Assembly (NCBI GenBank): GCA_964541485.1
Contig: CAZIQL010000021.1
Coordinates: forward strand, 1-39,305
Length of the DNA stretch: 39,305 nucleotides
Reading direction: 5' to 3'
Origin: SIG299 sp964541485
Lineage (GTDB): Bacteria > Bacillota > Clostridia > Lachnospirales > Lachnospiraceae
Under the pieces are notes generated by a model. That model saw only the letters and a list, made by a program, of their open reading frames with translations, searched no databases and was not told the origin of the DNA. Made by a program: the position numbers and the translations under genes. This document shows positions 6,805-13,113 of this stretch, in pieces. Within the stretch, counting starts at the first letter, position 1; every line of letters begins with the position of its first letter.

Positions 6805-7143
6805 CTACTTTATAGTATACCCTGCTTTTTCGATCGCGGCAACTATCTCTTCGTCCGGTACTTCTTTTTCCATCAACACAAGAACTTCCTTCTTTTTCAG
6901 ATTTACTTTTGCAAGCAGGCCGTCCATATCATTGATGGTTCTTTCTACTCTTGCCTTGCAATTTTCGCAGGTCATGCCATCTACAATAAAGTTCTTCTTT
7001 GCAATGACCTTCTTTAATTTCTTTTTAGAAACATAGGTGCCCCCGCCACAGCAGGCACTCTCGTGTTTAAAGTGTTTTACCATGGAGCGCACGCCAATTA
7101 GAGCAAGTACTGCAATGATTGCTATAATAATAAGATTATCCAT
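6805..7143 (-). CDS. membrane-anchored heavy-metal-associated (HMA) domain protein
   Basis: This 112-residue protein has an N-terminal membrane anchor (LIIIAIIAVLALIGV, residues 4-18), then a short linker with a Cys-Cys pair (CCGGG at 31-35) and a lysine-rich stretch. The HMA domain follows (FIVDGMTCENCKARVERTIN, 52-71) with the metal-binding CxxC at Cys59/Cys62. It probably binds Cu(I) or another soft metal at the membrane as a chaperone; no P-type ATPase is adjacent. GTG at 7158 is in frame but lies inside the ribosome site GTGAGGG, so ATG at 7143 is preferred. It overlaps the stop of the CPBP gene by 8 bases, which implies translational coupling. Confidence 0.8.
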   Translation of the reverse strand: MDNLIIIAIIAVLALIGVRSMVKHFKHESACCGGGTYVSKKKLKKVIAKKNFIVDGMTCENCKARVERTINDMDGLLAKVNLKKKEVLVLMEKEVPDEEIVAAIEKAGYTIK

Positions 7144-7957
7144 TTTTATTTCCCTCACAAATTAAGTTTTCTTCTCTTTGCACCTCTTTGTATGTTACAC
7201 AGATCAAAATTGCGACAATTGGGAAGAAGACAAGTTCCAAAATATCATGTGTCACATTAGCCACATTCAGAAAATCCCCATTGACATTATTACAAAAATA
7301 ATTTGGAATACGGATTACAATATCCCATACTGCGTGTAAAATCATACAAAACAGCAGATTCCCCGATTGCAGGTAAATCGCTGCTAAAAGTACACCAAAT
7401 GCGCTTGCATACAAACTCTGCCACAGACAGGAAATAATATCATTACCAAATAAGAAATTTAAAATATGTCCGCTTCCAAAAAGCAGGCCGGAAAGAAAAA
7501 CCATTCCCAGTCTTCCCTTTACTGTCATTCGCCATCTCTTTAACATCCCGCTCATCAAAAGCCCTTTGGAAGTTGCCTCCTCAAAAAAACCTGTAGCAAG
7601 CTGTTGTAAACAAGCCAACGCAAAGTCACCGGCAAACTCCAGTGTCAGACTTTCTGCCATGGGGAAATAAGCTACGTAGGTAGCCAGATATAATAGAAAT
7701 GGGATACAGCACAACCATGTAATTCTGTTTGGCGGACTCGTAAAAAGTCTGCAAAATCCATCTCTGTATATCCGTTTCAACAAAAAAAGTGCTATCACAC
7801 CTACTGCAATTCGGATACAGCTGTCCACAATAATTCCGCAATGTGAAATCCCTGTAGCCACCAGAAAGTATTCTAACAATATAAAACCGACGAGAAGTCC
7901 TTGTCCTGTTATAATTCCGTATAGCGTAGGATTCTTTTCAACTTCCTTTCCGTGCAT
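7136..7957 (-). CDS. CPBP-family intramembrane metalloprotease (Abi/CAAX-like)
   Basis: This 273-residue polytopic membrane protein has about seven hydrophobic segments. The CPBP glutamic protease motifs are present: GFFEEATSKG (Glu126-Glu127), FGSGH (His164) and LHAVWD (His208, Asp212). In most family members the first motif reads EExxxR; here the basic residue is Lys131, a conservative change. Family members are prenyl-protein proteases or contribute to bacteriocin self-immunity. No bacteriocin gene is visible nearby, so the role is open. The next gene (HMA protein) overlaps its 3' end. Confidence 0.78.
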   Translation of the reverse strand: MHGKEVEKNPTLYGIITGQGLLVGFILLEYFLVATGISHCGIIVDSCIRIAVGVIALFLLKRIYRDGFCRLFTSPPNRITWLCCIPFLLYLATYVAYFPMAESLTLEFAGDFALACLQQLATGFFEEATSKGLLMSGMLKRWRMTVKGRLGMVFLSGLLFGSGHILNFLFGNDIISCLWQSLYASAFGVLLAAIYLQSGNLLFCMILHAVWDIVIRIPNYFCNNVNGDFLNVANVTHDILELVFFPIVAILICVTYKEVQREENLICEGNKNG

Positions 7958-8051
7958 ATCTTCTGTTCTCCCTGAATTTAAATTTATTTTCTGAAAATAA
8001 CTCCATAATACGTTATTCCATCTCGCCTAGCTATTCACACACATGAAACTT

Positions 8052-8863
8052 TCAACACTGTTGAGAGTTTTGAGTTCCCTCCTCGGCAATATAATATAAT
8101 TCATTAAGTTTTTTATGCAAGATTTCTTTATTAATTAATTTCGTTTTGTATTCCGCAATCATAGGTTGTGATAAACTTCTGCTCAATGCGTACTCAACCA
8201 CATCTGTATCTGCATTCTTACATAAAATCATACCAACACTTGGATTTTCGTGCATTTTTTTTACATCACGATCTAATGCCTCTAAATAAAAATCCATTTT
8301 CCCTAAGTACTCTGGCTTAAAATCATCAATCTTCAAATCAATAGCAACAAGGCACTGCAATTCTCTATGATAAAACAACAAGTCCACATAGTAATCATTA
8401 TTTCCGACCTGAACATGGTATTCTTCATCAACCAGCAAAAAATCTCTCCCAAATTCCAAAAGAAACTTCTTCATGTTTTTTAAAATTGCTTTTTGTAAAT
8501 CACTTTCTCTGCATGACTCAGGCAGATTCAAAAATTCCAACTTGTACATATCACGCAAAACACCACTCATTTCCTTATCCGTAAGTTCGGATGGCGCCTT
8601 ACCATTTGACAAGAGCAATCTCTCATAATAGCCACTGTCGATCTGCCTTTCTTATCTAAAATATACCGTGAAAGTTCCTTTACCGTTGATTTTCCCCAAC
8701 CATCCTTTATTGTTCTTTCTGATACATAAGAACCAATCTGCCAATAAAGATCAATTATTGTTTTATTAACCTGATATTCTGCTTTTTGCTTTGACAAATT
8801 AATCATTTGCAAAATATCATCAAACATTCTTCCACTTTGTGATGTTATAATCTCCTTATCCAT
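8052..8863 (-). pseudogene. DUF1016/YhcG-type PD-(D/E)xK nuclease, deleted and frameshifted
   Basis: Two frames carry parts of one gene. The N-terminal frame starts at ATG 8863 (AGAGGGG ribosome site) and reads WGKSTVKELSRYILDKK, the start of a DUF1016 N-terminal domain. The other frame then continues ERQIDSGYYERLLLSNGKAP and runs to 8052. That part contains the nuclease core: VDLLFYHRELQCLVAIDLK (Asp then D-x-K), then FKPEYLGKMDFYLEALD. Full proteins are about 340-360 residues. Here roughly 100 central residues are missing and the join near 8645 shifts frame. Intact relatives are putative nucleases often found in defence or mobile contexts. The C-terminal piece alone (ATG 8618) could still be expressed but lacks a clear ribosome site. 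Confidence 0.75.
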
Positions 8864-8917
8864 CCTATACCCCTCTTCAGAATGTTGCCGCTTCACTACA
8901 ACTTCTACTCCAACCCT

Positions 8918-9439
8918 CTACTCCGCAACCCTATCAAAATCCCTCAAAAACCTCATATTCCGAAGGCAAAACTCTGCCTTCCACCAGTTCTTTACAAGCT
9001 CAAACTCCTTGTACTCCGTCCACCATTCCCACGGAACCACAAAAGAACCATCCGGAAGCTGTGCTTTTTTTATAAACTCACATTCCCTTGCAATCAGTTC
9101 CGTGTTGTCCTCACGAAACATGCTATCTTTTGTCTTTATAAAGTTCGACGGCATACAGACATAGTCGGTCTCCCATTTCTCTGCACAAGCATCCAGCTCT
9201 ATTTTTACCTGCGCAATCAGCTTCTGCCGGAATTCATTCATATCCATAAGCTCAAGTCCTGCCTCAAGACAATCCTCTTCCAGCCCATGACCAAAACCAC
9301 CGTCATCGTTCTGGTATTCTGCCAATATCTTTACCACGTTTTCCTTTGACCCATTTTCAAAATGATACTGCCAGCGTGCCAAATCAACCGGTCTGGCATT
9401 GCGGTACATAAACTTTCTGGATTTTTCAAATGGTGTCAT
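8918..9439 (-). CDS. prenyltransferase/squalene-cyclase-like protein, apparently internally shortened
   Basis: This protein of about 173 residues begins MTPFEKSRKFMYRNARPVDLARWQYHF and has the QNDDGGFGHGLE repeat typical of the alpha-alpha barrel (prenyltransferase/terpene-cyclase-like) family. A typical C-terminal part follows (DYVCMPSNFIKTKDSMF, then QLPDGSFVVPWEWW). Proteins of this kind that I recall are about 280 residues, with a long segment between the two parts; here EEDC is followed at once by LELMDMNEF. An in-frame deletion of roughly 100 residues is therefore likely. ATG 9445 overlaps the ridA stop, but ATG 9439 has AGGGGG at better spacing. Function is unknown. Confidence 0.6.
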   Translation of the reverse strand: MTPFEKSRKFMYRNARPVDLARWQYHFENGSKENVVKILAEYQNDDGGFGHGLEEDCLEAGLELMDMNEFRQKLIAQVKIELDACAEKWETDYVCMPSNFIKTKDSMFREDNTELIARECEFIKKAQLPDGSFVVPWEWWTEYKEFELVKNWWKAEFCLRNMRFLRDFDRVAE

Positions 9440-9441
9440 CC

Positions 9442-9822
9442 TCATTTCCCCCTATATGCTATCGCATCAATCTGAATCTGCAATCCCTGTTCGCCACCCT
9501 TGTGCGCAAACTCTGTGGCGATGGTCTTTCTCGCAGGGTATTTTCCCTTAAACCGCTCTGCAAATACCTTTTCCATCTGCGGAATATTCCATGGATCTCT
9601 CATCAGCACATCCACCTTCACCACAGACTCTAACGTAAGTCCGACAAGCGCAAGACGTGCCTCCATGTTATTCAGAGCACCATGCACCTGCTCTTCTACA
9701 CTCTCTCCGACATTATCCACACAAAAGCTTAAAAACACCCAGTCACCAGCCGCAACAACCTCGGAATACGCACAGTCATTGGCAAACCGGTCATTTAAAT
9801 TCATTCTGATAATTTCTCCCAT
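9442..9822 (-). CDS. RidA/YjgF/YER057c family protein
   Basis: This 126-residue soluble protein belongs to the RidA family, which forms homotrimers; canonical members hydrolyse reactive enamine/imine intermediates made by PLP enzymes. GKYPARKTIATEFAHKGGEQ carries the arginine of the active-site region (Arg98). The N-terminal part deviates from classic RidA (VFLSFCVDNVGESVEEQ rather than the common SGQ...D motif), so it may be a divergent Rid subfamily member. The frame opens at 9834, but GGAGGG lies 5 bases before ATG 9822. A consensus promoter (9898-9925) is followed by a perfect 9-6-9 palindrome. The prenyltransferase-like gene follows and is probably coupled. Confidence 0.82.
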   Translation of the reverse strand: MGEIIRMNLNDRFANDCAYSEVVAAGDWVFLSFCVDNVGESVEEQVHGALNNMEARLALVGLTLESVVKVDVLMRDPWNIPQMEKVFAERFKGKYPARKTIATEFAHKGGEQGLQIQIDAIAYRGK

Positions 9823-9873
9823 GATACCCTCCATATCATCTGAAGGAAGATGTCATTCCTGAATCCCCTTCTT

Positions 9874-9897
9874 GAAATCGAATCTTTGTTCGATTTC
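9874..9897. promoter_or_regulatory. operator-like palindrome at the ridA start site
   Basis: GAAATCGAA-TCTTTG-TTCGATTTC is a perfect 9-6-9 inverted repeat directly downstream of the -10 box. Its core on the minus strand (TCGAACAAAGATTCGA) differs by two bases from the palindrome in the toxin promoter (11706-11721). It is similar to, but not identical with, Gram-positive LexA boxes. Confidence 0.55.
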
Positions 9898-9925
9898 ATT
9901 GTACCATATTTTTGAAATTTGTCAA
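9898..9925 (-). promoter_or_regulatory. sigma-A promoter of ridA
   Basis: On the minus strand TTGACA (9920-9925), a 16-base spacer and TACAAT (9898-9903). Confidence 0.8.
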
Positions 9926-9946
9926 CCTGGTAAGCTTCCGTCAAAT

Positions 9947-10789
9947 TCATTTAAGCATTCTTTTAAACAATCTGGCATTCCAAAACTCCATATCAAGTTC
10001 CTCAACATAAAAATGAAGGATGGCTTTATAATTCTTCGTCGCCGTACTGAGAAGAATCATCGGAACTTCACCCTTTAACTGTTCCTCCGCATACTGAAAC
10101 AGCTGTTTTCCAATGCCACGTCCCCGGTATTCCGGCTTTACGTAAATCTCTTCAAGCTCAAAAAAAGCTTCTCCCTTTTGGTGAATGGAATTTCCGTTCT
10201 CTGTGATTTCCTTATGCCCGAATAAATATCCGACAGTCTCTATTTCGTTCACCGCAAGAAACACCCGGTTTCCCCTGATATCCTCCAGCTCATTCTTCCG
10301 ATATCCATGGCAGGAATTCTCAACCTCCCACGCTTCGGAAAAAGAAATCAATTCAGAGAGAACGTTGTCTTCCAATTCCACTTCCTTAATATGTACAATT
10401 TCTCCATTTACCTCTGCCTGCATTTCATCACACCAGCCGTTCCATTTCACTTTATATTCCTCTTCGCTGATAATACAATCCACCAAGTCATACGGCGAAA
10501 CAATATTTTTTTCTTTGCACGCCTGTACACATCTACAGTACATTTCCCAGCTCCATTCTTCCGTCTCCCATACAAGCGGAACCTTTGTTAACCCTGCCTG
10601 AATCGCCACCACCGCTCTGGTATGCCCATCAAGCATTACCGGAATTCCATCTAATATTTTAATTGGAATCGGTTCAAAATTTGATAAATCCGTCGGACAA
10701 AACCATTTTTTAATCTCTTCTATTTTCTTTGCAGATACATAAAATTGGGACGGCTGAATATCTGACAATTTTAAATTCTCAAGTTCCAT
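9947..10789 (-). CDS. ParB-like N-terminal domain fused to a GNAT acetyltransferase
   Basis: This 280-residue protein has two domains. Residues 1-~85 look like a ParB/sulfiredoxin-fold domain: LKLSDIQPSQFYVS at the start, then PIPIKILDGIPVMLDGHTR followed by AVVAIQAGLTKVPLVWE, where DGHTRxxA matches the phosphate-binding GxxRxxA-type loop. A linker (~85-150) follows. Residues ~150-280 are a GNAT domain (FFELEEIYVKPEYRGRGIGK, then QLFQYAEEQL). The ParB fold can bind or hydrolyse nucleotides, and the GNAT part would acetylate an amine; the combined role is unknown. ATG 10789 has GAGAGGAG at good spacing; GTG 10807 overlaps the stop of the methyltransferase gene. The two genes form an operon. 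Confidence 0.75.
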   Translation of the reverse strand: MELENLKLSDIQPSQFYVSAKKIEEIKKWFCPTDLSNFEPIPIKILDGIPVMLDGHTRAVVAIQAGLTKVPLVWETEEWSWEMYCRCVQACKEKNIVSPYDLVDCIISEEEYKVKWNGWCDEMQAEVNGEIVHIKEVELEDNVLSELISFSEAWEVENSCHGYRKNELEDIRGNRVFLAVNEIETVGYLFGHKEITENGNSIHQKGEAFFELEEIYVKPEYRGRGIGKQLFQYAEEQLKGEVPMILLSTATKNYKAILHFYVEELDMEFWNARLFKRMLK

Positions 10790-10803
10790 TTTCTTGTCTC
10801 CTC

Positions 10804-11481
10804 TCACAACCGCTCTCTCTTCACCACCGCATACATCATCTCAGAAAATTGCCCCGGAATGCAGTTCTGTCCATACTCGAGAACCCTAAAACCATTCCGC
10901 ATCAATTCCTCTTGAAACGTTGCATCCGTTACCATGCGACACGATGTTCCAGCAACGGCAATCTCTTTTCCCTCATGTTCTCTTTTCTGTAAATCAAATG
11001 CCGTCTTGATGTCACTCTGCATTTCTGTATTGCCGTCTCCCATTGTGCAAATGAGCGCAATGCCGTCAGATGCCAAATGTCGGTTCACAAAATGGTAGAA
11101 TGCATCTCTGTCCTCATCAAGAACGAGCATATGCACTACCGCCACCGCATAAATGAAATCAAATTTATCTGTCAGCGAGTCCTTTACACAGTCAAGCACC
11201 TGAAAACTGTCTGCGTAATTCGGCATCAATTTTTTGCAATACGCAATCACTTCGGGAGAAATGTCCGTTGCCAAAACCGAATAGCCCTGCCCAAGCAACG
11301 CCTGCGCATCTCTTCCTTCCCCGCAGCCAAGCTCAAGAATCTTACTATCTTTCGTCACCTGATACTTTGAAATCATTTCCGAAACAATCGGCGAAGCAGC
11401 ATCGCCAAACCAGCGGATGCCTGCCTCGTGCGCCGTCTTGTAACGCTCATCGTAGGCCTCGTAATATTTTCTGTCACTCAT
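10804..11481 (-). CDS. class I SAM-dependent methyltransferase
   Basis: This 225-residue protein has a Rossmann-fold methyltransferase core: motif I ILELGCGEGRDAQAL (residues 48-62), the acidic end of strand 2 (VLATDISPEVIAYCKKL, about 70-86), then FDFIYAVAVVHML (motif II/III). The N-terminal MSDRKYYEAYDERYKTAHEA is a typical cofactor lid. The methyl acceptor is unknown. The frame extends to 11502, but AGGAGA lies 9 bases before ATG 11481. The leader contains a 58-base sequence repeated upstream of the YcxB-like gene. The downstream ParB-GNAT gene starts just after the stop, so the two products may act on one substrate (inference). Confidence 0.82.
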   Translation of the reverse strand: MSDRKYYEAYDERYKTAHEAGIRWFGDAASPIVSEMISKYQVTKDSKILELGCGEGRDAQALLGQGYSVLATDISPEVIAYCKKLMPNYADSFQVLDCVKDSLTDKFDFIYAVAVVHMLVLDEDRDAFYHFVNRHLASDGIALICTMGDGNTEMQSDIKTAFDLQKREHEGKEIAVAGTSCRMVTDATFQEELMRNGFRVLEYGQNCIPGQFSEMMYAVVKRERL

Positions 11482-11489
11482 TCTTTGTT

Positions 11490-11547
11490 CTCCTAAACTC
11501 ATCCATGTTCTTTTTGCAGGTATATGCCTCCATCAGCTTCTCATCTT
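11490..11547 (-). repeat. 58-bp direct repeat, copy A (leader of the methyltransferase gene)
   Basis: Differs from copy B (12585-12642) at a single base (11521 versus 12616). On the minus strand it ends in the ribosome-site core AGGAG used by the methyltransferase gene. In one frame both copies read DEKLMEAY(T/A)CKKNMDEF, so the unit looks like a duplicated piece of a small coding sequence. Confidence 0.8.
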
Positions 11548-11568
11548 ATCCCGAATCCGATTGTATGA

Positions 11569-11574
11569 AGTATA
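11569..11574 (-). promoter_or_regulatory. extended -10 promoter element for the methyltransferase operon
   Basis: TGATATACT on the minus strand gives TGN plus TATACT. No good -35 lies 17 bases upstream. The leader of about 80 bases would contain direct repeat copy A. Confidence 0.4.
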
Positions 11575-11597
11575 TCACGTTTTTACACATAAAAAAA

Positions 11598-11621
11598 GAG
11601 TTCATCTTCACAGACAAACTC
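11598..11621 (-). terminator. possible minus-strand terminator
   Basis: GAGTTTGTC and GATGAACTC (minus strand) pair over 9 bp, two of them wobbles, and are followed by seven T (11591-11597 on plus). No minus-strand gene lies directly upstream, so what it stops is unclear. Confidence 0.35.
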
Positions 11622-11698
11622 ATAGTTTAATCATTCCGAAAATACTGCACAAAAATAGAAGGCATTTTTGTACACTATGCCGAAATTTCCCAGCGGTA

Positions 11699-11727
11699 TT
11701 GATTGTCGAACAAATTTTCGATATGAT
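11699..11727 (+). promoter_or_regulatory. toxin promoter with a LexA-like palindrome in its spacer
   Basis: TTGATT (11699-11704), a 17-base spacer and TATGAT (11722-11727). The palindrome TCGAACAAATTTTCGA (11706-11721) fills the spacer, so a bound repressor would block polymerase. Its core CGAACAAATTTTCG has one mismatch to the Gram-positive LexA consensus CGAACRNRYGTTYG. Confidence 0.55.
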
Positions 11728-11762
11728 ATTCTTAGAGCAATCGTGTCAAAGGGTGTGTTGAC

Positions 11763-11790
11763 CTCCATCTTTATAGCTCCATCTTTATAG
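11763..11790 (+). repeat. 14-bp tandem duplication in the toxin leader
   Basis: CTCCATCTTTATAG occurs twice without a gap (11763-11776, 11777-11790). Each CTCCAT can pair with ATGGGG at 11792-11797, which includes the ribosome site. Confidence 0.8.
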
Positions 11791-11805
11791 AATGGGGGTG
11801 ATGCT

Positions 11806-11900
11806 ATGAAGAATCAGAAGCCTTCTTTTGATTTTATGGATTTAATGACCTTCGGTCTTTTCCTATAGCATTACTTACATTTGTTTTTGCATTTTGTAGG
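11806..11900 (+). pseudogene. putative holin-like type I toxin, frameshifted
   Basis: The open frame encodes only MKNQKPSFDFMDLMTFGLFL and ends at TAG 11866-11868. The next codons in the +2 frame read IALLTF, and returning to the first frame gives FVFAFCR before TAA. Joined, this is a 32-residue peptide with one hydrophobic helix, MTFGLFL-IALLTFVFAFCR. It resembles the very short holin-like toxins of Firmicutes type I toxin-antitoxin loci. One lost base near 11864 and one extra T in the run at 11880-11883 would explain the present state. The ribosome site GGGGGTG (11794-11800) and promoter remain. The family assignment is from memory of short toxins and needs a profile search. Confidence 0.55.
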
Positions 11901-11913
11901 TAATCGTTATACA

Positions 11914-12005
11914 TAGAAAAACCACCCCTGAACTTTGACCGGTGACGGAGTGGATTTTCTATCCTAATAGGTCAACCCACCACAATGGGCGGTTGCTCTT
12001 TTCTT
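11914..12005 (-). ncRNA. putative antisense antitoxin RNA of the type I locus
   Basis: A minus-strand promoter (12012-12040) would start an RNA near 12005. It ends after a hairpin (arms at 11914-11926 and 11950-11962, CCACTCC...GGGGTGG core) followed by TTTTT. The RNA is complementary to the 3' end of the toxin transcript, which has its own hairpin at 11973-11995 followed by CTCTTTT. Convergent, overlapping transcripts with a shared structured end match the known organisation of Fst/TxpA-type loci. The RNA end points are estimates. Confidence 0.5.
11973..12002 (+). terminator. terminator of the toxin transcript
   Basis: CAACC (11973-11977) pairs with GGTTG (11991-11995), extended by CC/GG pairs inside, and is followed by CTCTTTTC. 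Confidence 0.5.
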
Positions 12006-12011
12006 ATATTC

Positions 12012-12040
12012 AGTTTATCATTAAAACACGTGATTTGCAA
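12012..12040 (-). promoter_or_regulatory. promoter of the putative antitoxin RNA
   Basis: On the minus strand TTGCAA (12035-12040), a 17-base spacer and TAAACT (12012-12017). Confidence 0.5.
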
Positions 12041-12054
12041 GGCATATTTTCGTA

Positions 12055-12576
12055 CTAAACCTCTGCAATTTCCTTCTCTGTCTTCCTCTGAATGAACTCA
12101 CGGAACTCCTCTAATGTACCGCCGGTAAGGCTTGCTTTGTCATATACCTGTGCATGGCTGATGCTGAACACAAAAACAAAGTATTCCTTTGTCTCTGCTA
12201 CTTCTACAATCTTGTCATAACCCCATTCAGACGTTCCGAATTCCGAAGCAGACTCATAACCATCTGCGTGAAACACTGTCGTGGATAACTCGGTACCCGG
12301 AAGCAAACGCTTTCTAGCCAGATATCCGTTTATGGAATCTTCCCAAATCAAGACCACGCCCATGATGGTCACTGCAATCCAGGTAAGAACAGAACTAAAA
12401 TCAACCGTCAGACCCTGCTCTCCCGGAATCAGCGTCAGTGCCATTCCAAGAATACAAATAGCAAAACCAAAAACTCTGGAACGCAGATTTCTTTTCTTTC
12501 GAATGGTCTTTCTGACCCCTTTTGCCATTTCCTTCATTGCCTTTTGGTTATATTTCGTTTGAAATGTGAATTCCAC
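12055..12576 (-). CDS. YcxB-like membrane protein
   Basis: This protein of about 173 residues starts VEFTFQTKYNQKAMKEMAKG. The frame is open to 12618, but TAGGAGG lies 8 bases before GTG 12576. Two membrane spans are visible (FGFAICILGMALTLI and VLTWIAVTIMGVVLIWE). A C-terminal beta-rich domain follows (TVFHADGYESASEFGTSEWG, YDKIVEVAETKEYFVFVFSI, then a helix ending in FREFIQRK). This order matches the YcxB-like family, whose function is unknown. The start region overlaps a possible 38-codon small frame and repeat copy B. It probably shares an operon with the GNAT and phosphodiesterase genes upstream. Confidence 0.65.
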   Translation of the reverse strand: MEFTFQTKYNQKAMKEMAKGVRKTIRKKRNLRSRVFGFAICILGMALTLIPGEQGLTVDFSSVLTWIAVTIMGVVLIWEDSINGYLARKRLLPGTELSTTVFHADGYESASEFGTSEWGYDKIVEVAETKEYFVFVFSISHAQVYDKASLTGGTLEEFREFIQRKTEKEIAEV

Positions 12577-12664
12577 GTTGCAACCTCCTAAACTCATCCA
12601 TGTTCTTTTTGCAGGCATATGCCTCCATCAGCTTCTCATCTTCCCACGTCCACTGCTTCTCCAC
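12548..12664 (-). CDS. possible 38-residue small protein containing repeat copy B
   Basis: GTG 12664 follows TAGGA at usable spacing. The frame reads VEKQWTWEDEKLMEAYACKK and continues for 18 more residues to TAA at 12548. It overlaps the YcxB-like start by 29 bases. The highly charged sequence and its near-perfect partial copy at 11490-11547 suggest a real or once-real coding unit. Alternatively it is a coupling leader or a fragment. I do not recognise the family. Confidence 0.25.
   Translation of the reverse strand: MEKQWTWEDEKLMEAYACKKNMDEFRRLQRGIHISNEI
12585..12642 (-). repeat. 58-bp direct repeat, copy B (leader of the YcxB-like gene)
   Basis: 57 of 58 bases match copy A at 11490-11547, in the same orientation about 1.1 kb away. 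It supplies the AGGAG of the YcxB-like gene's ribosome site. Confidence 0.8.
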
Positions 12665-12672
12665 TTCAATTC

Positions 12673-13107
12673 CTACCTCTTCATCTCCATATACGGCAGC
12701 TCCTTAAACCCACACTTGCTATAGGCCTTTACCGCACGTTCGTTTTCCGGCTCTACCTCAAGACGTAACACCGCCTGGGGATACTTTTCCGCAACAAAAT
12801 GCAAGAACCGGCTGCCAAGTCCCTGTCCGCGATAGGTTACCCGGATATACAAATCTTCAATCCAGATACATGTCTTTCCAAACTCCGTGGAAAAACTCTT
12901 GGCAAGCATACCATAGCCAAGCAGCTCACCGTTTTCCTCAAACACATAACCCTCCAGATACGGACTGTCATTCACGCAGTTTTCGACATCTGCCTCAAAA
13001 ATTTCCTCCGAGCCGTTACTAAGCACCGCAGGAGATGCATAAAACACACGCATCATGTCAATGACCGCGGATTTATCTTCTCTTGTCATATTTCTTATGC
13101 TAATCAT
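12673..13107 (-). CDS. GNAT-family N-acetyltransferase
   Basis: This 144-residue protein shows the full GNAT order: SIRNMTREDKSAVIDMMRVF (beta 1/helix 1), GYVFEENGELLGYGML (central strands), WIEDLYIRVTYRGQGLGSRF (motif A, with the acetyl-CoA pyrophosphate loop RGQGLG), then LRLEVEPENERAVKAYSKCG (motif B). IEDLYI fits the strand preceding motif A in ribosomal-protein/aminoglycoside-type acetyltransferases, but the substrate is unknown. The start lies 6 bases after the phosphodiesterase stop, so the two are co-transcribed. Confidence 0.82.
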   Translation of the reverse strand: MISIRNMTREDKSAVIDMMRVFYASPAVLSNGSEEIFEADVENCVNDSPYLEGYVFEENGELLGYGMLAKSFSTEFGKTCIWIEDLYIRVTYRGQGLGSRFLHFVAEKYPQAVLRLEVEPENERAVKAYSKCGFKELPYMEMKR

Positions 13108-13113
13108 ACATCC

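Noticed and set aside
11561..11761. 66-residue plus-strand frame in the toxin upstream region
   Set aside because: Runs through the toxin promoter and operator; no ribosome site.
11490..12642. The two 58-bp repeats as ends of a transposon or integron-like element
   Set aside because: Same orientation, no recombinase, no target duplication; the content between them is an ordinary locus.
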